Part shown: positions 1-7,257 of the stretch, in pieces
How the letters are laid out: each line of letters starts with the position of its first letter
Numbering within the stretch: position 1 is the first letter of the stretch
NCBI RefSeq assembly: GCF_002013915.1
Contig: NZ_MBTF01000014.1
Coordinates: 1-64,000, forward strand
Length of the DNA: 64,000 nucleotides
Direction: 5' to 3'
Source of the DNA: Mucilaginibacter pedocola
GTDB taxonomy: Bacteria > Bacteroidota > Bacteroidia > Sphingobacteriales > Sphingobacteriaceae
Position numbers and translations under genes: made by a program
Notes under the pieces: model-generated
Told to the model about the DNA's origin: nothing
Seen by the model: only the letters and a program-made list of their open reading frames with translations
Database searches by the model: none

Positions 1-16
1 TCGAAATGAACTGTGT

Positions 17-982
17 TTAAAAGCAAATAATATTTGAATAATTTTCCTGATATGTTGAGTTAGTTTTAGCTATTGCAAAAGCTTGCTTTAGCAACTTATT
101 TACGACTGCGATCAAAGCAACTTTTTTGGCTTTTCCTTTTGCCAGCAAGCGTTCATAAAGCTCCCGGCAGGCTTTATTGCAGCGTTTTGCGCTCCATGAG
201 CATACATACAATGAGGCCCTGATCGCAGACATGCCCATTTTACATATTCTTGGCCTGCCTTTTACACTGCTGCCCGATTCGAACAGGCGCGGGCATGTCC
301 CAATGTAAGAGCTTAATTTACTGCAATCGCCGAAACGCTCGAAACCACCGCTTACCAGGATGAGCATTATCGCTGTTTTTTTGCCAATGCCAGGTATGCT
401 TTTCAGTCCTGATAGCATTTGCCCATAATGTTCAAGAACGATCTTTTCCATGTTAGCTGAAAGCCGTGATATAAGTTGTTTAAGGTGGCATAGCTCTTTT
501 TGTATCGTCTGCCTCAGTGCTTTTTGCATCATTCCTGTAGCTGTAAAGCTTTCAAGCTGGTTGCTTAACACAGTATGCTGCTTGCTCAATCCTGATAAAA
601 TGGCTTCTGTTTGCTGTAATTCTACCACATGCTGCTGTGGTGGGGCCCATTGCTCCGGCTTAGCCATGGCACCATACTCTGCGATCAGGAGTGCGTCTTT
701 CTTATCTGTTTTAGCCCGGGACATACGCATTTGGCTGTAGCGGCGAATCACCAAAGGATTTACCACACTTACCTTAATGCCCTTCGTATGCAGGAAGCAA
801 GCAAGCCTTAAATAATATGGGCCGGATGCTTCCATCACGATATGGCTATCTGTATCCAATAGCTTTAAGAAGCCGTCGAAGCCTGTAGTTTCGTTGCTGA
901 ACTGATAATGGCGTCGGCCGGCTGATACGTCAAAGGACGCTTTTGAAATGTCTACACCAATGTAATTTGCATGAGTTTCCAT
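17..982 (-). CDS. IS110-family transposase (DEDD recombinase)
   Basis: This 321-residue protein has the two-part architecture of IS110 recombinases. The N-terminal RuvC-like DEDD domain shows D11 (GVDISKASFD), E51 (VMEASGPYY) and the pair D93/D96 in RAKTDKKDA. The C-terminal Transposase_20 domain contains the helix-hairpin-helix-like stretch LKSIPGIGKKTA near residue 193 and the serine-bearing SGSS (236-239) where the family's catalytic serine sits. Length is normal and there is no frameshift, so it looks intact. In this family the enzyme acts with a bridge RNA encoded beside the gene to recombine donor and target DNA. It starts at the ATG at 982. Confidence 0.95.
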   Translation of the reverse strand: METHANYIGVDISKASFDVSAGRRHYQFSNETTGFDGFLKLLDTDSHIVMEASGPYYLRLACFLHTKGIKVSVVNPLVIRRYSQMRMSRAKTDKKDALLIAEYGAMAKPEQWAPPQQHVVELQQTEAILSGLSKQHTVLSNQLESFTATGMMQKALRQTIQKELCHLKQLISRLSANMEKIVLEHYGQMLSGLKSIPGIGKKTAIMLILVSGGFERFGDCSKLSSYIGTCPRLFESGSSVKGRPRICKMGMSAIRASLYVCSWSAKRCNKACRELYERLLAKGKAKKVALIAVVNKLLKQAFAIAKTNSTYQENYSNIICF

Positions 983-1041
983 AACTTTGTTTTGAGATAA
1001 ATACTGTAGAAGAACCTGCTTTACTGCTTATCAATCCTACA

Positions 1042-1156
1042 TACAGGCTCTTGTGGCCTAATGAACTGTTCAAGCTTGTAAGCAAAGGGGTAAAGTGATC
1101 TGCATTTCGAACGGCTTCCTACAGCCAATGACAACTCGTGATCTTTCTCTTTACCC
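1042..1156 (-). ncRNA. Candidate bridge RNA of the IS110 element
   Basis: Two stem-loops lie in the non-coding DNA upstream of the transposase, in its transcription sense. Stem 1 pairs gggtaaag (1088-1095) with ctttaccc (1149-1156) and encloses a loop of about 50 nt that holds a small ggct/agcc hairpin (1112-1125). Stem 2 pairs tacaggct (1042-1049) with agcttgta (1073-1080), with one weak pair; its loop carries aatgaactgt, which recurs at 5-14 beyond the transposase stop. By analogy with IS621 the first loop would be target-binding and the second donor-binding. The fold and match are read from sequence; the function is inferred. Confidence 0.4.
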
Positions 1157-1235
1157 TTTTTCTTCTACTTTAAATTTACTCTAAACACTTAACTTTTTCC
1201 TATAAGCAAACATAGGATGACATCGGGGCGATAAC

Positions 1236-1268
1236 AGATTTGACAACTTTTAAAAAGTTGTCAAATCT
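1236..1268. repeat. Perfect 16-bp inverted repeat next to the IS110 element
   Basis: The arms agatttgacaactttt (1236-1251) and its exact complement (1253-1268) are separated by one base. The hairpin is AT-rich and is not followed by a convincing T-run, so it resembles a dispersed palindrome more than a terminator. It lies just outside the likely left end of the IS. Some IS110 elements prefer palindromic repeats as targets, but that link is conjecture here. Confidence 0.6.
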
Positions 1269-1285
1269 AACACCGGATATAGCCA

Positions 1286-1314
1286 CAAAAAAAGCCCCTC
1301 AACCGAGGAGCTTT
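1286..1314 (-). terminator. Rho-independent terminator of the 1338-1661 gene
   Basis: On the minus strand the stem aagctcctc/gaggggctt closes over a short loop and is followed by a run of T's. It begins about 25 bases after the stop codon of the small secreted protein gene. Confidence 0.75.
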
Positions 1315-1337
1315 CTTTATATTTTATTGGGCGATAA

Positions 1338-1661
1338 TTACCACCTACCACGACCGTGACCATGGCCCCAACCGTGACCGCGACCCGGGCCACGGCCTCT
1401 AAAGTGTTCGCGGTAAACCACCCTGGTGTATTGTGGCCTGTAGTAAGCCCTGCGATAACCACGGTAATAAACGGGGCGGGCAACGTAAACCGGGCGCTCG
1501 TAATAAACCGGTGCGGGGGCTTCATAATAGGCAGGATAAACTACCCTGCGGGGCTGATTGTAGCCAATATGGATACTGGCGCCTACCCTAACCTGGGCCT
1601 TCGCAAACTGTGCTGAAATGGTAAGGACAAGGGCTACTATCGAAAATTTAATTAGTTTCAT
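1338..1661 (-). CDS. Small secreted Tyr/Arg/Gly-rich protein
   Basis: This 107-residue protein has a clear signal peptide (KLIKFSIVALVLTISAQFAKA, cleavage near residue 22). The mature part is extremely basic and aromatic, with repeated VYY, RPVYY and RGYRR motifs from about 40 to 85 and a Gly/His/Arg tail (GRGHGWGHGHGRGRW) that could bind metal. I recognise no enzyme domain. It resembles the secreted protein at 9056-9343 in design (signal peptide ending in AQ, then repeated Arg/Tyr/Val units), which suggests a related envelope role. Such proteins are common in Sphingobacteriaceae and are uncharacterised. It has its own terminator downstream. Confidence 0.75.
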   Translation of the reverse strand: MKLIKFSIVALVLTISAQFAKAQVRVGASIHIGYNQPRRVVYPAYYEAPAPVYYERPVYVARPVYYRGYRRAYYRPQYTRVVYREHFRGRGPGRGHGWGHGHGRGRW

Positions 1662-1753
1662 GACTGTAATTTTTAGTTACCAATTATTGTTCGTTCTGCT
1701 TGTATGACTTATCGAACGTACGAGGGTTTAAAAAAATTATGCCACTTTTTTTA

Positions 1754-2050
1754 TTACCTGTCTTCGTACAGCCTTAAACGGGTGCGTAATTCAGCAATTT
1801 CCTGCCGCATATTATCCACTTTATCCAGCAATCCGTCTATCACCAAAATACCGGGTGTGTTCACCTCCAGTTGCGTATGCAGGCGGGCAAGGCGCTCTAT
1901 TTTCTGTATCTCCGGCACTGGTATACAGGTAGTTTCATTTATTATCGTTACTTCTATTATCCCCGCCTCCTGCAGGTGATCAATAAATGCGTACTCCACA
2001 TCGTTGTAAATGCAAAAGTCGTGTACGGTTATTACATGCTCGGTTTTCAT
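1754..2050 (-). CDS. cbpM: CbpM-family chaperone modulator
   Basis: This protein of about 98 residues is predicted to bind the J domain of the DnaJ-like protein encoded just upstream and tune its activity, as CbpM does with CbpA. The N-terminal half reads like the MerR-type helical fold of CbpM (HDFCIYNDVEYAFIDHLQEAG), and the C-terminal half is a coiled-coil-like helix (DGLLDKVDNMRQEIAELRTRLRLYED). The start chosen is the ATG at 2050, four bases after the cbpA stop. A longer reading from 2089 would run into cbpA and lacks family support. The tight spacing implies co-translation. Confidence 0.85.
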   Translation of the reverse strand: MKTEHVITVHDFCIYNDVEYAFIDHLQEAGIIEVTIINETTCIPVPEIQKIERLARLHTQLEVNTPGILVIDGLLDKVDNMRQEIAELRTRLRLYEDR

Positions 2051-2054
2051 GGGC

Positions 2055-2990
2055 TTAATTTTTTGATGATGTTTTGGCCAATTCTTCAAATAATTCGCGC
2101 TGTTTTTCGGTCAGGTGAGTGGGTAATTGTACATTATAGGTGATGTACAGGTCGCCAAACTGCCCTTCTTTTTTATAAACAGGCACGCCCTTACCCTTCA
2201 GTTTTACCTTGGTGCCGTTTTGGGTACCCCCTGCCACTTTCAGTTTTACTTTACCAGTTAGGGTATCGGCAGTAATATCGCCGCCCAACACAGCTGTATA
2301 CAGGTCTAAGTCGAAGGTTTTATACAGGTCGGCACCCGCGCGTTTAAACTCGGCATCGTCGGGTATAGTGAACTGGATGTACAGGTCGCCCGCGGGTGCG
2401 CCATTGCTACCCGCGGCGCCATGCCCTGCTATTTTGATGGTTTGCCCGTTCTCTACACCGGCAGGTATAGTTAGCCTGATGTTTTTGCCATTCACTGTAA
2501 GGGTTTGTTTTTTGCTTTCCATTACATCGCGCAGGCTTACCTGGTAGGTAGCATTCAGATCCTGCCCGCGATAGCGTTGCTGCTGCCTGCTGCCTCCCGA
2601 GCCGCTCCCCGGCGGCCCGCCGCCGAACATGGAGTTAAAGAACTCCGAAAAATCGCCGCCGCCAAAATCGTACCCGCCAAAATCCTGCGCGCCGCCGCCG
2701 CCAAAGCCGCCGCTGTAGCTGCTTTGCCTGCGTTGTTGTTGCTGCGCTTGTTCGTAAGCTTCGCCGTGCTGCCAATTCTCGCCGTACTTATCGTATTTCT
2801 TGCGTTTCTCGGGGTCGCTCAGTACTTCGTTAGCCTCGTTCAGTTGCTGGAATATCTTGTTGCTTTCGGCATCGTTGGGGTTTAAATCGGGGTGGTGTTT
2901 GCGGGCAAGCTTGCGGTAGGCGCTCTTGATATCCTTTTCCGAAGCGTTTTTATCTACACCTAAAACTTTGTAATAATCTATAAAAGCCAT
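2055..2990 (-). CDS. cbpA: DnaJ-class co-chaperone CbpA
   Basis: This 311-residue type II J-domain protein stimulates the ATPase of DnaK and delivers substrates. The J domain occupies residues 1-70 with HPD at 33-35. A Gly/Phe-rich region follows (about 85-135, many GGG and GGFGG runs), then two beta-sandwich substrate-binding domains (about 140-305). The CxxCxGxG zinc fingers of true DnaJ are absent, which separates it from DnaJ and fits CbpA. The start is the ATG at 2990 (MAFIDYYKVLG); the upstream reading adds a tail not seen in the family. It forms an operon with cbpM. Confidence 0.93.
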   Translation of the reverse strand: MAFIDYYKVLGVDKNASEKDIKSAYRKLARKHHPDLNPNDAESNKIFQQLNEANEVLSDPEKRKKYDKYGENWQHGEAYEQAQQQQRRQSSYSGGFGGGGAQDFGGYDFGGGDFSEFFNSMFGGGPPGSGSGGSRQQQRYRGQDLNATYQVSLRDVMESKKQTLTVNGKNIRLTIPAGVENGQTIKIAGHGAAGSNGAPAGDLYIQFTIPDDAEFKRAGADLYKTFDLDLYTAVLGGDITADTLTGKVKLKVAGGTQNGTKVKLKGKGVPVYKKEGQFGDLYITYNVQLPTHLTEKQRELFEELAKTSSKN

Positions 2991-3095
2991 GGCAATAAAG
3001 GTTGTAAGCATTAAACCTGCAAAAGGTTGCTAAGTTTTAACAGTAGCATGAATTTACGGTAAGATTATATAACTTACAGCACCAATTACCCTTTA

Positions 3096-4187
3096 ATGAC
3101 AACTATCACTAATCCTGCCACCGAGTTTAAAAGCAGCCCTACGGCCTTCCTGAACGTACTGCGCATATTTGCCTGCCTTATGGTGCTCACCGTACACAGC
3201 GGCGAGTTTTTTTACATAGGCCCCGTAGGCGATATCATCCGCACGCACCATGTTTGGGTGAACAACTACGGCAGCCTGATGCGCGCTTGTGTGCCTTTGT
3301 TTGTGATGATATCGGGCTACCTGCTGCTACCCATTAAAGAAGCACCCGAAGTATTTTACAAAAAACGTTTCACACGCTTGCTGGTGCCGTTTCTGTTTTG
3401 GTCGGCCATGTATGCTATTGTGCCTTATTTTAAAGGCGAGTTTACTTCGGCGCAAATGTGGCAGGGGCTGTACATTATCCCTATAAACTTTAACGGGCCG
3501 GCGGGGCACCTTTGGTTCGTATATATGTTTATTGGTATTTATTTGTTCATCCCCATTATATCGCCCTGGGTGCAAACGGCATCACAAAACTTCAAGCTGT
3601 TCTTTTTGGGGATATGGATGGTAACGCTGTTCGTACCCTACATTCGCACCGTATTTCCCGAAGTTTGGGGCGAGGCGTTTTGGAACCGTTTCTCGGGGCT
3701 GCATTACTTTTCGGGCTATATTGGCTACCTTATATTAGGGCACTACATCAGAGGCTACGTAAAATTATCAAAAGGAGCCACGGCAACCATCGGGCTGCTT
3801 TTAATTATTACAGGCTATTTTATAACCCGGCAGGTGTTTGCGCACCAAATGCCCATCGCCAAAACCATCCCCGAACTGGAATTGAGCTGGGCCTTCCCTA
3901 CTATCAACGTGGCTTTTGTGGCAACGGGCTTTTTCCTGCTGTTCAGCCTTATTAAAATTAAAAGCCCGGGGCTGGAGAAATTCCTGGCAGGTGTATCGGG
4001 GCTTACCTATGGTATGTACCTGGCTCATATTTTAATACTCGTGGTATTATTCGGGCCCATAAACAATTGGCTGCATAATGATAGCAAACTGGTGATACCG
4101 ATACTGGCAGTTTCCTGTTTTATAGTTACTTATTTGCTTATAAAGATACTGTCGTATTTGCCGGGGAGTAAGTATATAGTGGGATAA
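3096..4187 (+). CDS. Acyltransferase family 3 membrane protein
   Basis: This is a 363-residue integral membrane protein of the OafA/WecH acyltransferase 3 family, whose members O-acylate surface glycans or other cell-surface molecules. It has about ten hydrophobic helices. The first carries the family's LRIFACLMVLTVH motif (residues 23-35) with the conserved His; further on are VPLFVMISGYLL and RRLL-type KRFTRLLVPFLFW. The substrate cannot be read from the sequence. It diverges from cbpA, with a 105-bp shared upstream region. A long inverted repeat begins just after its stop codon. Confidence 0.88.
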   Translation: MTTITNPATEFKSSPTAFLNVLRIFACLMVLTVHSGEFFYIGPVGDIIRTHHVWVNNYGSLMRACVPLFVMISGYLLLPIKEAPEVFYKKRFTRLLVPFLFWSAMYAIVPYFKGEFTSAQMWQGLYIIPINFNGPAGHLWFVYMFIGIYLFIPIISPWVQTASQNFKLFFLGIWMVTLFVPYIRTVFPEVWGEAFWNRFSGLHYFSGYIGYLILGHYIRGYVKLSKGATATIGLLLIITGYFITRQVFAHQMPIAKTIPELELSWAFPTINVAFVATGFFLLFSLIKIKSPGLEKFLAGVSGLTYGMYLAHILILVVLFGPINNWLHNDSKLVIPILAVSCFIVTYLLIKILSYLPGSKYIVG

Positions 4188-4190
4188 TTT

Positions 4191-4299
4191 TCTGAACTCG
4201 AATTTAACGAATTTTTAGAATTGGCAGAATAAGAAAATAGCATAGGTCGAGGGTAAAGCTTCTATTAAATTCCATAAATTCGGCAAATTCGAGTTCAGA
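4191..4299. repeat. Long imperfect inverted repeat between acyltransferase and cupin genes
   Basis: The ends tctgaactcgaattt (4191-4205) and aaattcgagttcaga (4285-4299) are exact complements of 15 bp, and the pairing continues inward imperfectly through cgaattt...gaatt. The repeat fills the whole space between the two genes. A related half-copy (ccataaattc...aaattcgag) is at about 31718-31745, so it belongs to a dispersed family. Confidence 0.7.
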
Positions 4300-4303
4300 C
4301 ATC

Positions 4304-4639
4304 ATGGATACATCCATCTTTAAATACTTCGCTGATATTCAAACCAAGGAGATAGCGCCGGGCTATCATTCTAAAATTATACACACTGCCACAAATACTG
4401 TTAATTTTATTGAGGTTGATGCCGGCAGCGAGGTGCCACCGCATCAGCATATACATGAACAATGCGCCTTTGTGCTGGAAGGAACCTTTCAACTCACGGT
4501 TAACGGTATACCGCAGATTATGGAGAAAGGTATGTTCGCCATTATTCCGCCGAATGTGCCGCATACAGGGCTTGCTATTACCGATTGTAAACTGATAGAC
4601 CTTTTTGCACCTGCGAGGGAGGATTTTAAACTGCTTTAA
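4304..4639 (+). CDS. Single-domain cupin protein
   Basis: This 111-residue protein is one small beta-barrel cupin. Motif 1 holds the histidine cluster HQHIH (47-51) followed by E52 and G60; motif 2 holds H87 in PPNVPHTG. These are the usual metal ligands, so it probably binds a divalent metal. Small cupins of this type act as dioxygenases, isomerases or sensors, and the exact reaction cannot be told. There is no signal peptide, so it is cytoplasmic. Confidence 0.85.
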   Translation: MDTSIFKYFADIQTKEIAPGYHSKIIHTATNTVNFIEVDAGSEVPPHQHIHEQCAFVLEGTFQLTVNGIPQIMEKGMFAIIPPNVPHTGLAITDCKLIDLFAPAREDFKLL

Positions 4640-4654
4640 AATATTTCCAATTAC

Positions 4655-4662
4655 TACATTTG
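4655..4662 (+). promoter_or_regulatory. -7 promoter box TACATTTG
   Basis: It matches the Bacteroidota -7 consensus TAnnTTTG exactly. Only 7 bases separate it from the ATG at 4670, so transcription probably starts within a few bases of the start codon, giving a leaderless or nearly leaderless mRNA. Confidence 0.65.
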
Positions 4663-4669
4663 CAGCCTT

Positions 4670-5182
4670 ATGTCCCAAATTACAAAAGCCACCGAAGCCG
4701 ATATACCCGAATTAGCCTCCCTAATAAACCTCGCCTATCGCGGCGAAACCTCCCTGAAAGGTTGGACCACCGAAGCCCACATGATAGACGGGCAGCGCAT
4801 TGGCCTAACCGACCTTGAAGAACAAATGGCCGCCCCGGATGCAACCATACTAAAACATACCGAGGATAACGGCGCCATAACCGGCTGTGTTTACCTTAAA
4901 ACACAAGGCGAGAAAATGTATTTGGGTACACTATCCGTATCGCCTTTACTGCAAGCAGGCGGTATAGGGCGCAAGCTGTTAGAAGCCGCAGAAGAGTTTG
5001 TGCGCGATGCCGGCATACACACTATTGTAATGACGGTAATTACCCTCCGTACCGAACTTATAGCCTGGTACGAACGCCGCGGCTACCGCAAAACCGGCGA
5101 GATAGTACCGCTGGATATTCCCGAGAACTTTGGCATATTGAAGCAACCGTTGGATATGTATAAGTTGGAAAAAGAGGTGTAG
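4670..5182 (+). CDS. GNAT-family N-acetyltransferase
   Basis: This 170-residue acetyltransferase transfers acetyl from acetyl-CoA to an amine. The acetyl-CoA-binding motif A is at about 90-105 (LSVSPLLQAGGIGRKLL, with the QxxGxG pyrophosphate loop), preceded by the beta4 strand and followed by a WYERRGYRKTGE motif B. The substrate is unknown. The promoter box ends 7 bases before the start codon and there is no room for a ribosome-binding site. Confidence 0.9.
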   Translation: MSQITKATEADIPELASLINLAYRGETSLKGWTTEAHMIDGQRIGLTDLEEQMAAPDATILKHTEDNGAITGCVYLKTQGEKMYLGTLSVSPLLQAGGIGRKLLEAAEEFVRDAGIHTIVMTVITLRTELIAWYERRGYRKTGEIVPLDIPENFGILKQPLDMYKLEKEV

Positions 5183-5217
5183 AAGCAAGCGTTTTACGCC
5201 GCCGCATAGCCACCATT

Positions 5218-5354
5218 TCATTGCGAGGAGCGGCGCGGGGTTGCGGGCAGAAGCGACGTGGCAACCTCTTAGCTACGCATACCCGTTTTGGTTAACGACG
5301 AGATTGCCGCGCCGCCCTTCCGCTCAGTGCCCTTCCCGCTGCGGCTCGCAATGA
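5218..5354. repeat. Dispersed palindromic element, tcattgcgag class
   Basis: It opens with tcattgcgag (5218-5227) and closes with ctcgcaatga (5345-5354). Between them is a GC-rich interior (agcggcgcgggg...ccgcgccgccc) that also pairs. GC content is far above the neighbouring coding DNA. A second copy of the class is at 50691-50811; related classes are at 6780-6925 and 11698-11804. It fills most of the gap between the GNAT and DUF1493 genes. Confidence 0.75.
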
Positions 5355-5449
5355 CAAAACCGGTTGTTGCTTAATTTTTTTGAACAAATTACCCTTTCCC
5401 ATGCAACCTCCTGCCCAAAAATGCATCTTATATAATACAAGGCGCAAGC

Positions 5450-5809
5450 ATGGAGCAACTACACCCACAATTAAAACACTTTATTATTGAGTATTGCCGC
5501 AAATACAAAGTGCAGCGGGTGGACCTTGACGACCTATCGCCTAACACCAGTATCGACCTCGATCTGGATATCTTCGATATAGAAATTGACTTGTTTATAG
5601 ACGAATTTGCCGAACATTTTAAGGTGGATGCTACCCGCTTTACCTGGTATAAATACGGCTACCCCACCGGCTCGGCAAAGGTGAATGTGCTTAAAATGCT
5701 TTTCGGCTATAAACGCCGTTGGGTGAAGCAACTCGCCGAACGATGGTATACGCCAAAACTCAGGGTCCATACTTTGCAATCGGCTATACAAACGGGAAAG
5801 TTGTTGTAG
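5450..5809 (+). CDS. DUF1493-family small acidic protein
   Basis: This is a 119-residue cytoplasmic protein. Residues 1-65 are acidic and helical (DLDIFDIEIDLFIDEFAEHF), matching the acyl-carrier-protein-like layout of DUF1493. The C-terminal third is basic and aromatic. Function is unknown. The DxD-rich helix resembles the region around the phosphopantetheine serine of carrier proteins, but I see no convincing DSL motif, so carrier activity is not claimed. Confidence 0.7.
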   Translation: MEQLHPQLKHFIIEYCRKYKVQRVDLDDLSPNTSIDLDLDIFDIEIDLFIDEFAEHFKVDATRFTWYKYGYPTGSAKVNVLKMLFGYKRRWVKQLAERWYTPKLRVHTLQSAIQTGKLL

Positions 5810-5859
5810 CAGGAACATATTTCTGCTATGATCTATGAACCATCCCCCATGAACCAGCC

Positions 5860-6417
5860 CTAATTCTCCTTTTTCCCCTCAGCACATAAACCTATCAGCT
5901 TCTCCAAACGGCTTATTTGCGTTTTCTCTTGCTTTGCACTCATAACCCTATGGCGCCATAGTTTTTTATACCAAGGGGCTTGTGCTTCAAAAAAATCCCA
6001 TGCGGCTTTGTTGGCTTTAAATTGCTTTTGATAAGCAGGCGAGAACTGCATCTCCTCGTTCTCGAAGCTATAGATGGCGCTGCGTTTTTCTTCGCGTTTC
6101 GCATAGGCGGCATGACCGGCGGGTTGCATCAGCCCCTGTTCGGTAAGTTCGGCTACCTTTTTGATGTTTACTGCGCTCCAAATGCTTTTGGGTTTGCGCG
6201 GAGTGAAACGGATGCTGTAACTATCCTCGTTGATGTTTTTGCGCACGCCATCTATCCAGCCAAAACAAAGCGCCTGGTCTACTGATTGTGGCCAGGTGAT
6301 GCTGGGTTTGCCGCTGTTAGTTTTGTAGAAGCCTACCAGCAGTTCGGTTTTATCGGCATGGTTATGCTGCAGCCACTCGCGGAATTGAGCAGGCGTTTCA
6401 AAAAAGGTTGGTTCCAT
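5860..6417 (-). CDS. YdeI/OmpD-associated family protein
   Basis: This 185-residue cytoplasmic protein has the YdeI family hallmarks: the N-terminal FREWLQHNH...ELLVGFYK block, then SITWPQSVDQALCFGWIDGVRK (about 45-68), RFTPRKPKSIWSAVNIKKVAEL, and a Trp-rich C-terminal stretch ending in RLEKLIGLCAEGK. Family members in other bacteria are linked to stress or antimicrobial peptide resistance, but no reaction is established. The start is the ATG at 6417; the longer reading to 6462 adds an unconserved tail. It lies 22 bases after the small membrane protein gene at 6440 and is probably co-transcribed. Confidence 0.85.
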   Translation of the reverse strand: MEPTFFETPAQFREWLQHNHADKTELLVGFYKTNSGKPSITWPQSVDQALCFGWIDGVRKNINEDSYSIRFTPRKPKSIWSAVNIKKVAELTEQGLMQPAGHAAYAKREEKRSAIYSFENEEMQFSPAYQKQFKANKAAWDFFEAQAPWYKKLWRHRVMSAKQEKTQISRLEKLIGLCAEGKKEN

Positions 6418-6439
6418 ATCTGCCAATATACGGCAGCTT

Positions 6440-6652
6440 TCACGATTTTTTTGACGTGGCAAAAATTACAATGCCGCCAACCAGCAAAATACCACCCAGG
6501 TATGGCGGCCAGTTAACGGTCTTTTGTTTGTCGGCCGATACCTGCACCGGACCGGCATCAATAATTTTTTCTTTTTTGGTGTAGGTGAAGCCTGTCCATA
6601 TCAACATGGCGGCTCCTACAACGATCAGTATTAATGCAACTCCTTTATTCAT
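6440..6652 (-). CDS. Small two-helix membrane protein
   Basis: This 70-residue protein has two transmembrane helices (about 4-22 and 49-66) joined by a charged loop containing a VSADKQKTVNWPP stretch. The loop is probably periplasmic or cytoplasmic, as its side cannot be settled by eye. Proteins of this layout are frequent hypothetical genes in Sphingobacteriaceae. It precedes the YdeI-like gene in the same direction. Confidence 0.65.
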   Translation of the reverse strand: MNKGVALILIVVGAAMLIWTGFTYTKKEKIIDAGPVQVSADKQKTVNWPPYLGGILLVGGIVIFATSKKS

Positions 6653-6779
6653 ATTATTTTCACCGATTCCACCGATTTATTTTGATTTCACCGATAGAAT
6701 TGGTTTGCGTTAATTGGTTGAATAGATAATATTGTAGAAGGGTTATTTGTTTGATTAACAATGAAAAAATAAAGACCAT

Positions 6780-6925
6780 GTCATTTCGAGGGAAGCGAAG
6801 CGACGAGAAATCTTGTTGGATTTGTATGGTGGATATGCAAAAACTATTGCATAACCGATTTGCATAATGAACAAGTTTTCTCTTCGCTCCTTGCTCTTTT
6901 CCCTCCCACTGCTCATCGAAATGAC
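6780..6925. repeat. Dispersed palindromic element, gtcatttcgag class
   Basis: It opens with gtcatttcgag (6780-6790) and closes with tcgaaatgac (6916-6925), with pairing internal segments (gaagcgaagcgacgagaaa... and ...ttttctcttcgctcc). It occupies most of the 302-bp gene-free stretch 6653-6954. The rest of that stretch holds decayed caccgatt-type repeats (6660-6712) and AT-rich DNA. An open reading frame of 64 codons over this repeat is not a gene. Confidence 0.75.
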
Positions 6926-6954
6926 ATCGGAGGGGGGAGGGGTAAACAAGGGAA

Positions 6955-7185
6955 CTATCTCCCGCCCATCGCTTTCAGGTCGTAGTCGTTCTCGTAAAGT
7001 ACGGTGTTGTGGATGTTCCAGTCCTCGATATCGATAATGCCCGATGCGGTTTGGTAGTGCGCATTGTCGTTAGGGCACTTCACTACGTAGCCCTCAATGC
7101 CCACATAGGCAATAACGGGCCGGGCACCACATTCGCGGCAGCGCTTGCAATAAACCGACTTAGGTATCTGCACGTAGCTATTCAT
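6955..7185 (-). CDS. Small Cys-rich (zinc-ribbon-like) protein
   Basis: This 76-residue protein has a cluster of cysteines near the N-terminus (YCKRCRECGARP, residues 12-23) and another Cys in VVKCPNDNAHY, followed by a hydrophilic C-terminus. The spacing suggests a zinc ribbon or a zinc-binding knuckle, as in small nucleic-acid-associated proteins. I do not recognise a named family. The start is the ATG at 7185. Confidence 0.6.
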   Translation of the reverse strand: MNSYVQIPKSVYCKRCRECGARPVIAYVGIEGYVVKCPNDNAHYQTASGIIDIEDWNIHNTVLYENDYDLKAMGGR

Positions 7186-7257
7186 ACCCTAATATACGCA
7201 AAAACTATTCCATGTGGTTGTGCGCAACTAAAAATAATTGTTGCCACAACAGTTGTT

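Larger units (their letters stand above)
1..1200 (-). mobile_element. IS110-family insertion sequence, one end possibly outside the window
   Basis: The element consists of the transposase gene (17-982) plus about 200 bases of upstream non-coding DNA able to fold into two stem-loops. IS110 elements lack terminal inverted repeats and make no target duplication, so the ends cannot be fixed by eye. The right end lies at or just before position 1; the left end is probably between about 1157 and 1235. The 10-mer aatgaactgt occurs at 5-14 and again at 1060-1069 inside the predicted loop, as expected if the loop RNA pairs with the element's own end. Boundaries are approximate. Confidence 0.6.

Noticed and set aside
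450..740. Antisense frames inside the IS110 transposase
   Set aside because: They are shadows of the transposase frame, without a start region or family match.
2505..2885. 126-codon frame opposite cbpA
   Set aside because: It is an Ala-rich shadow caused by the Gly-rich linker of CbpA on the other strand.
6755..6949. 64-codon reading frame on the minus strand
   Set aside because: It lies entirely in the palindromic repeat 6780-6925 and has no family or promoter support.
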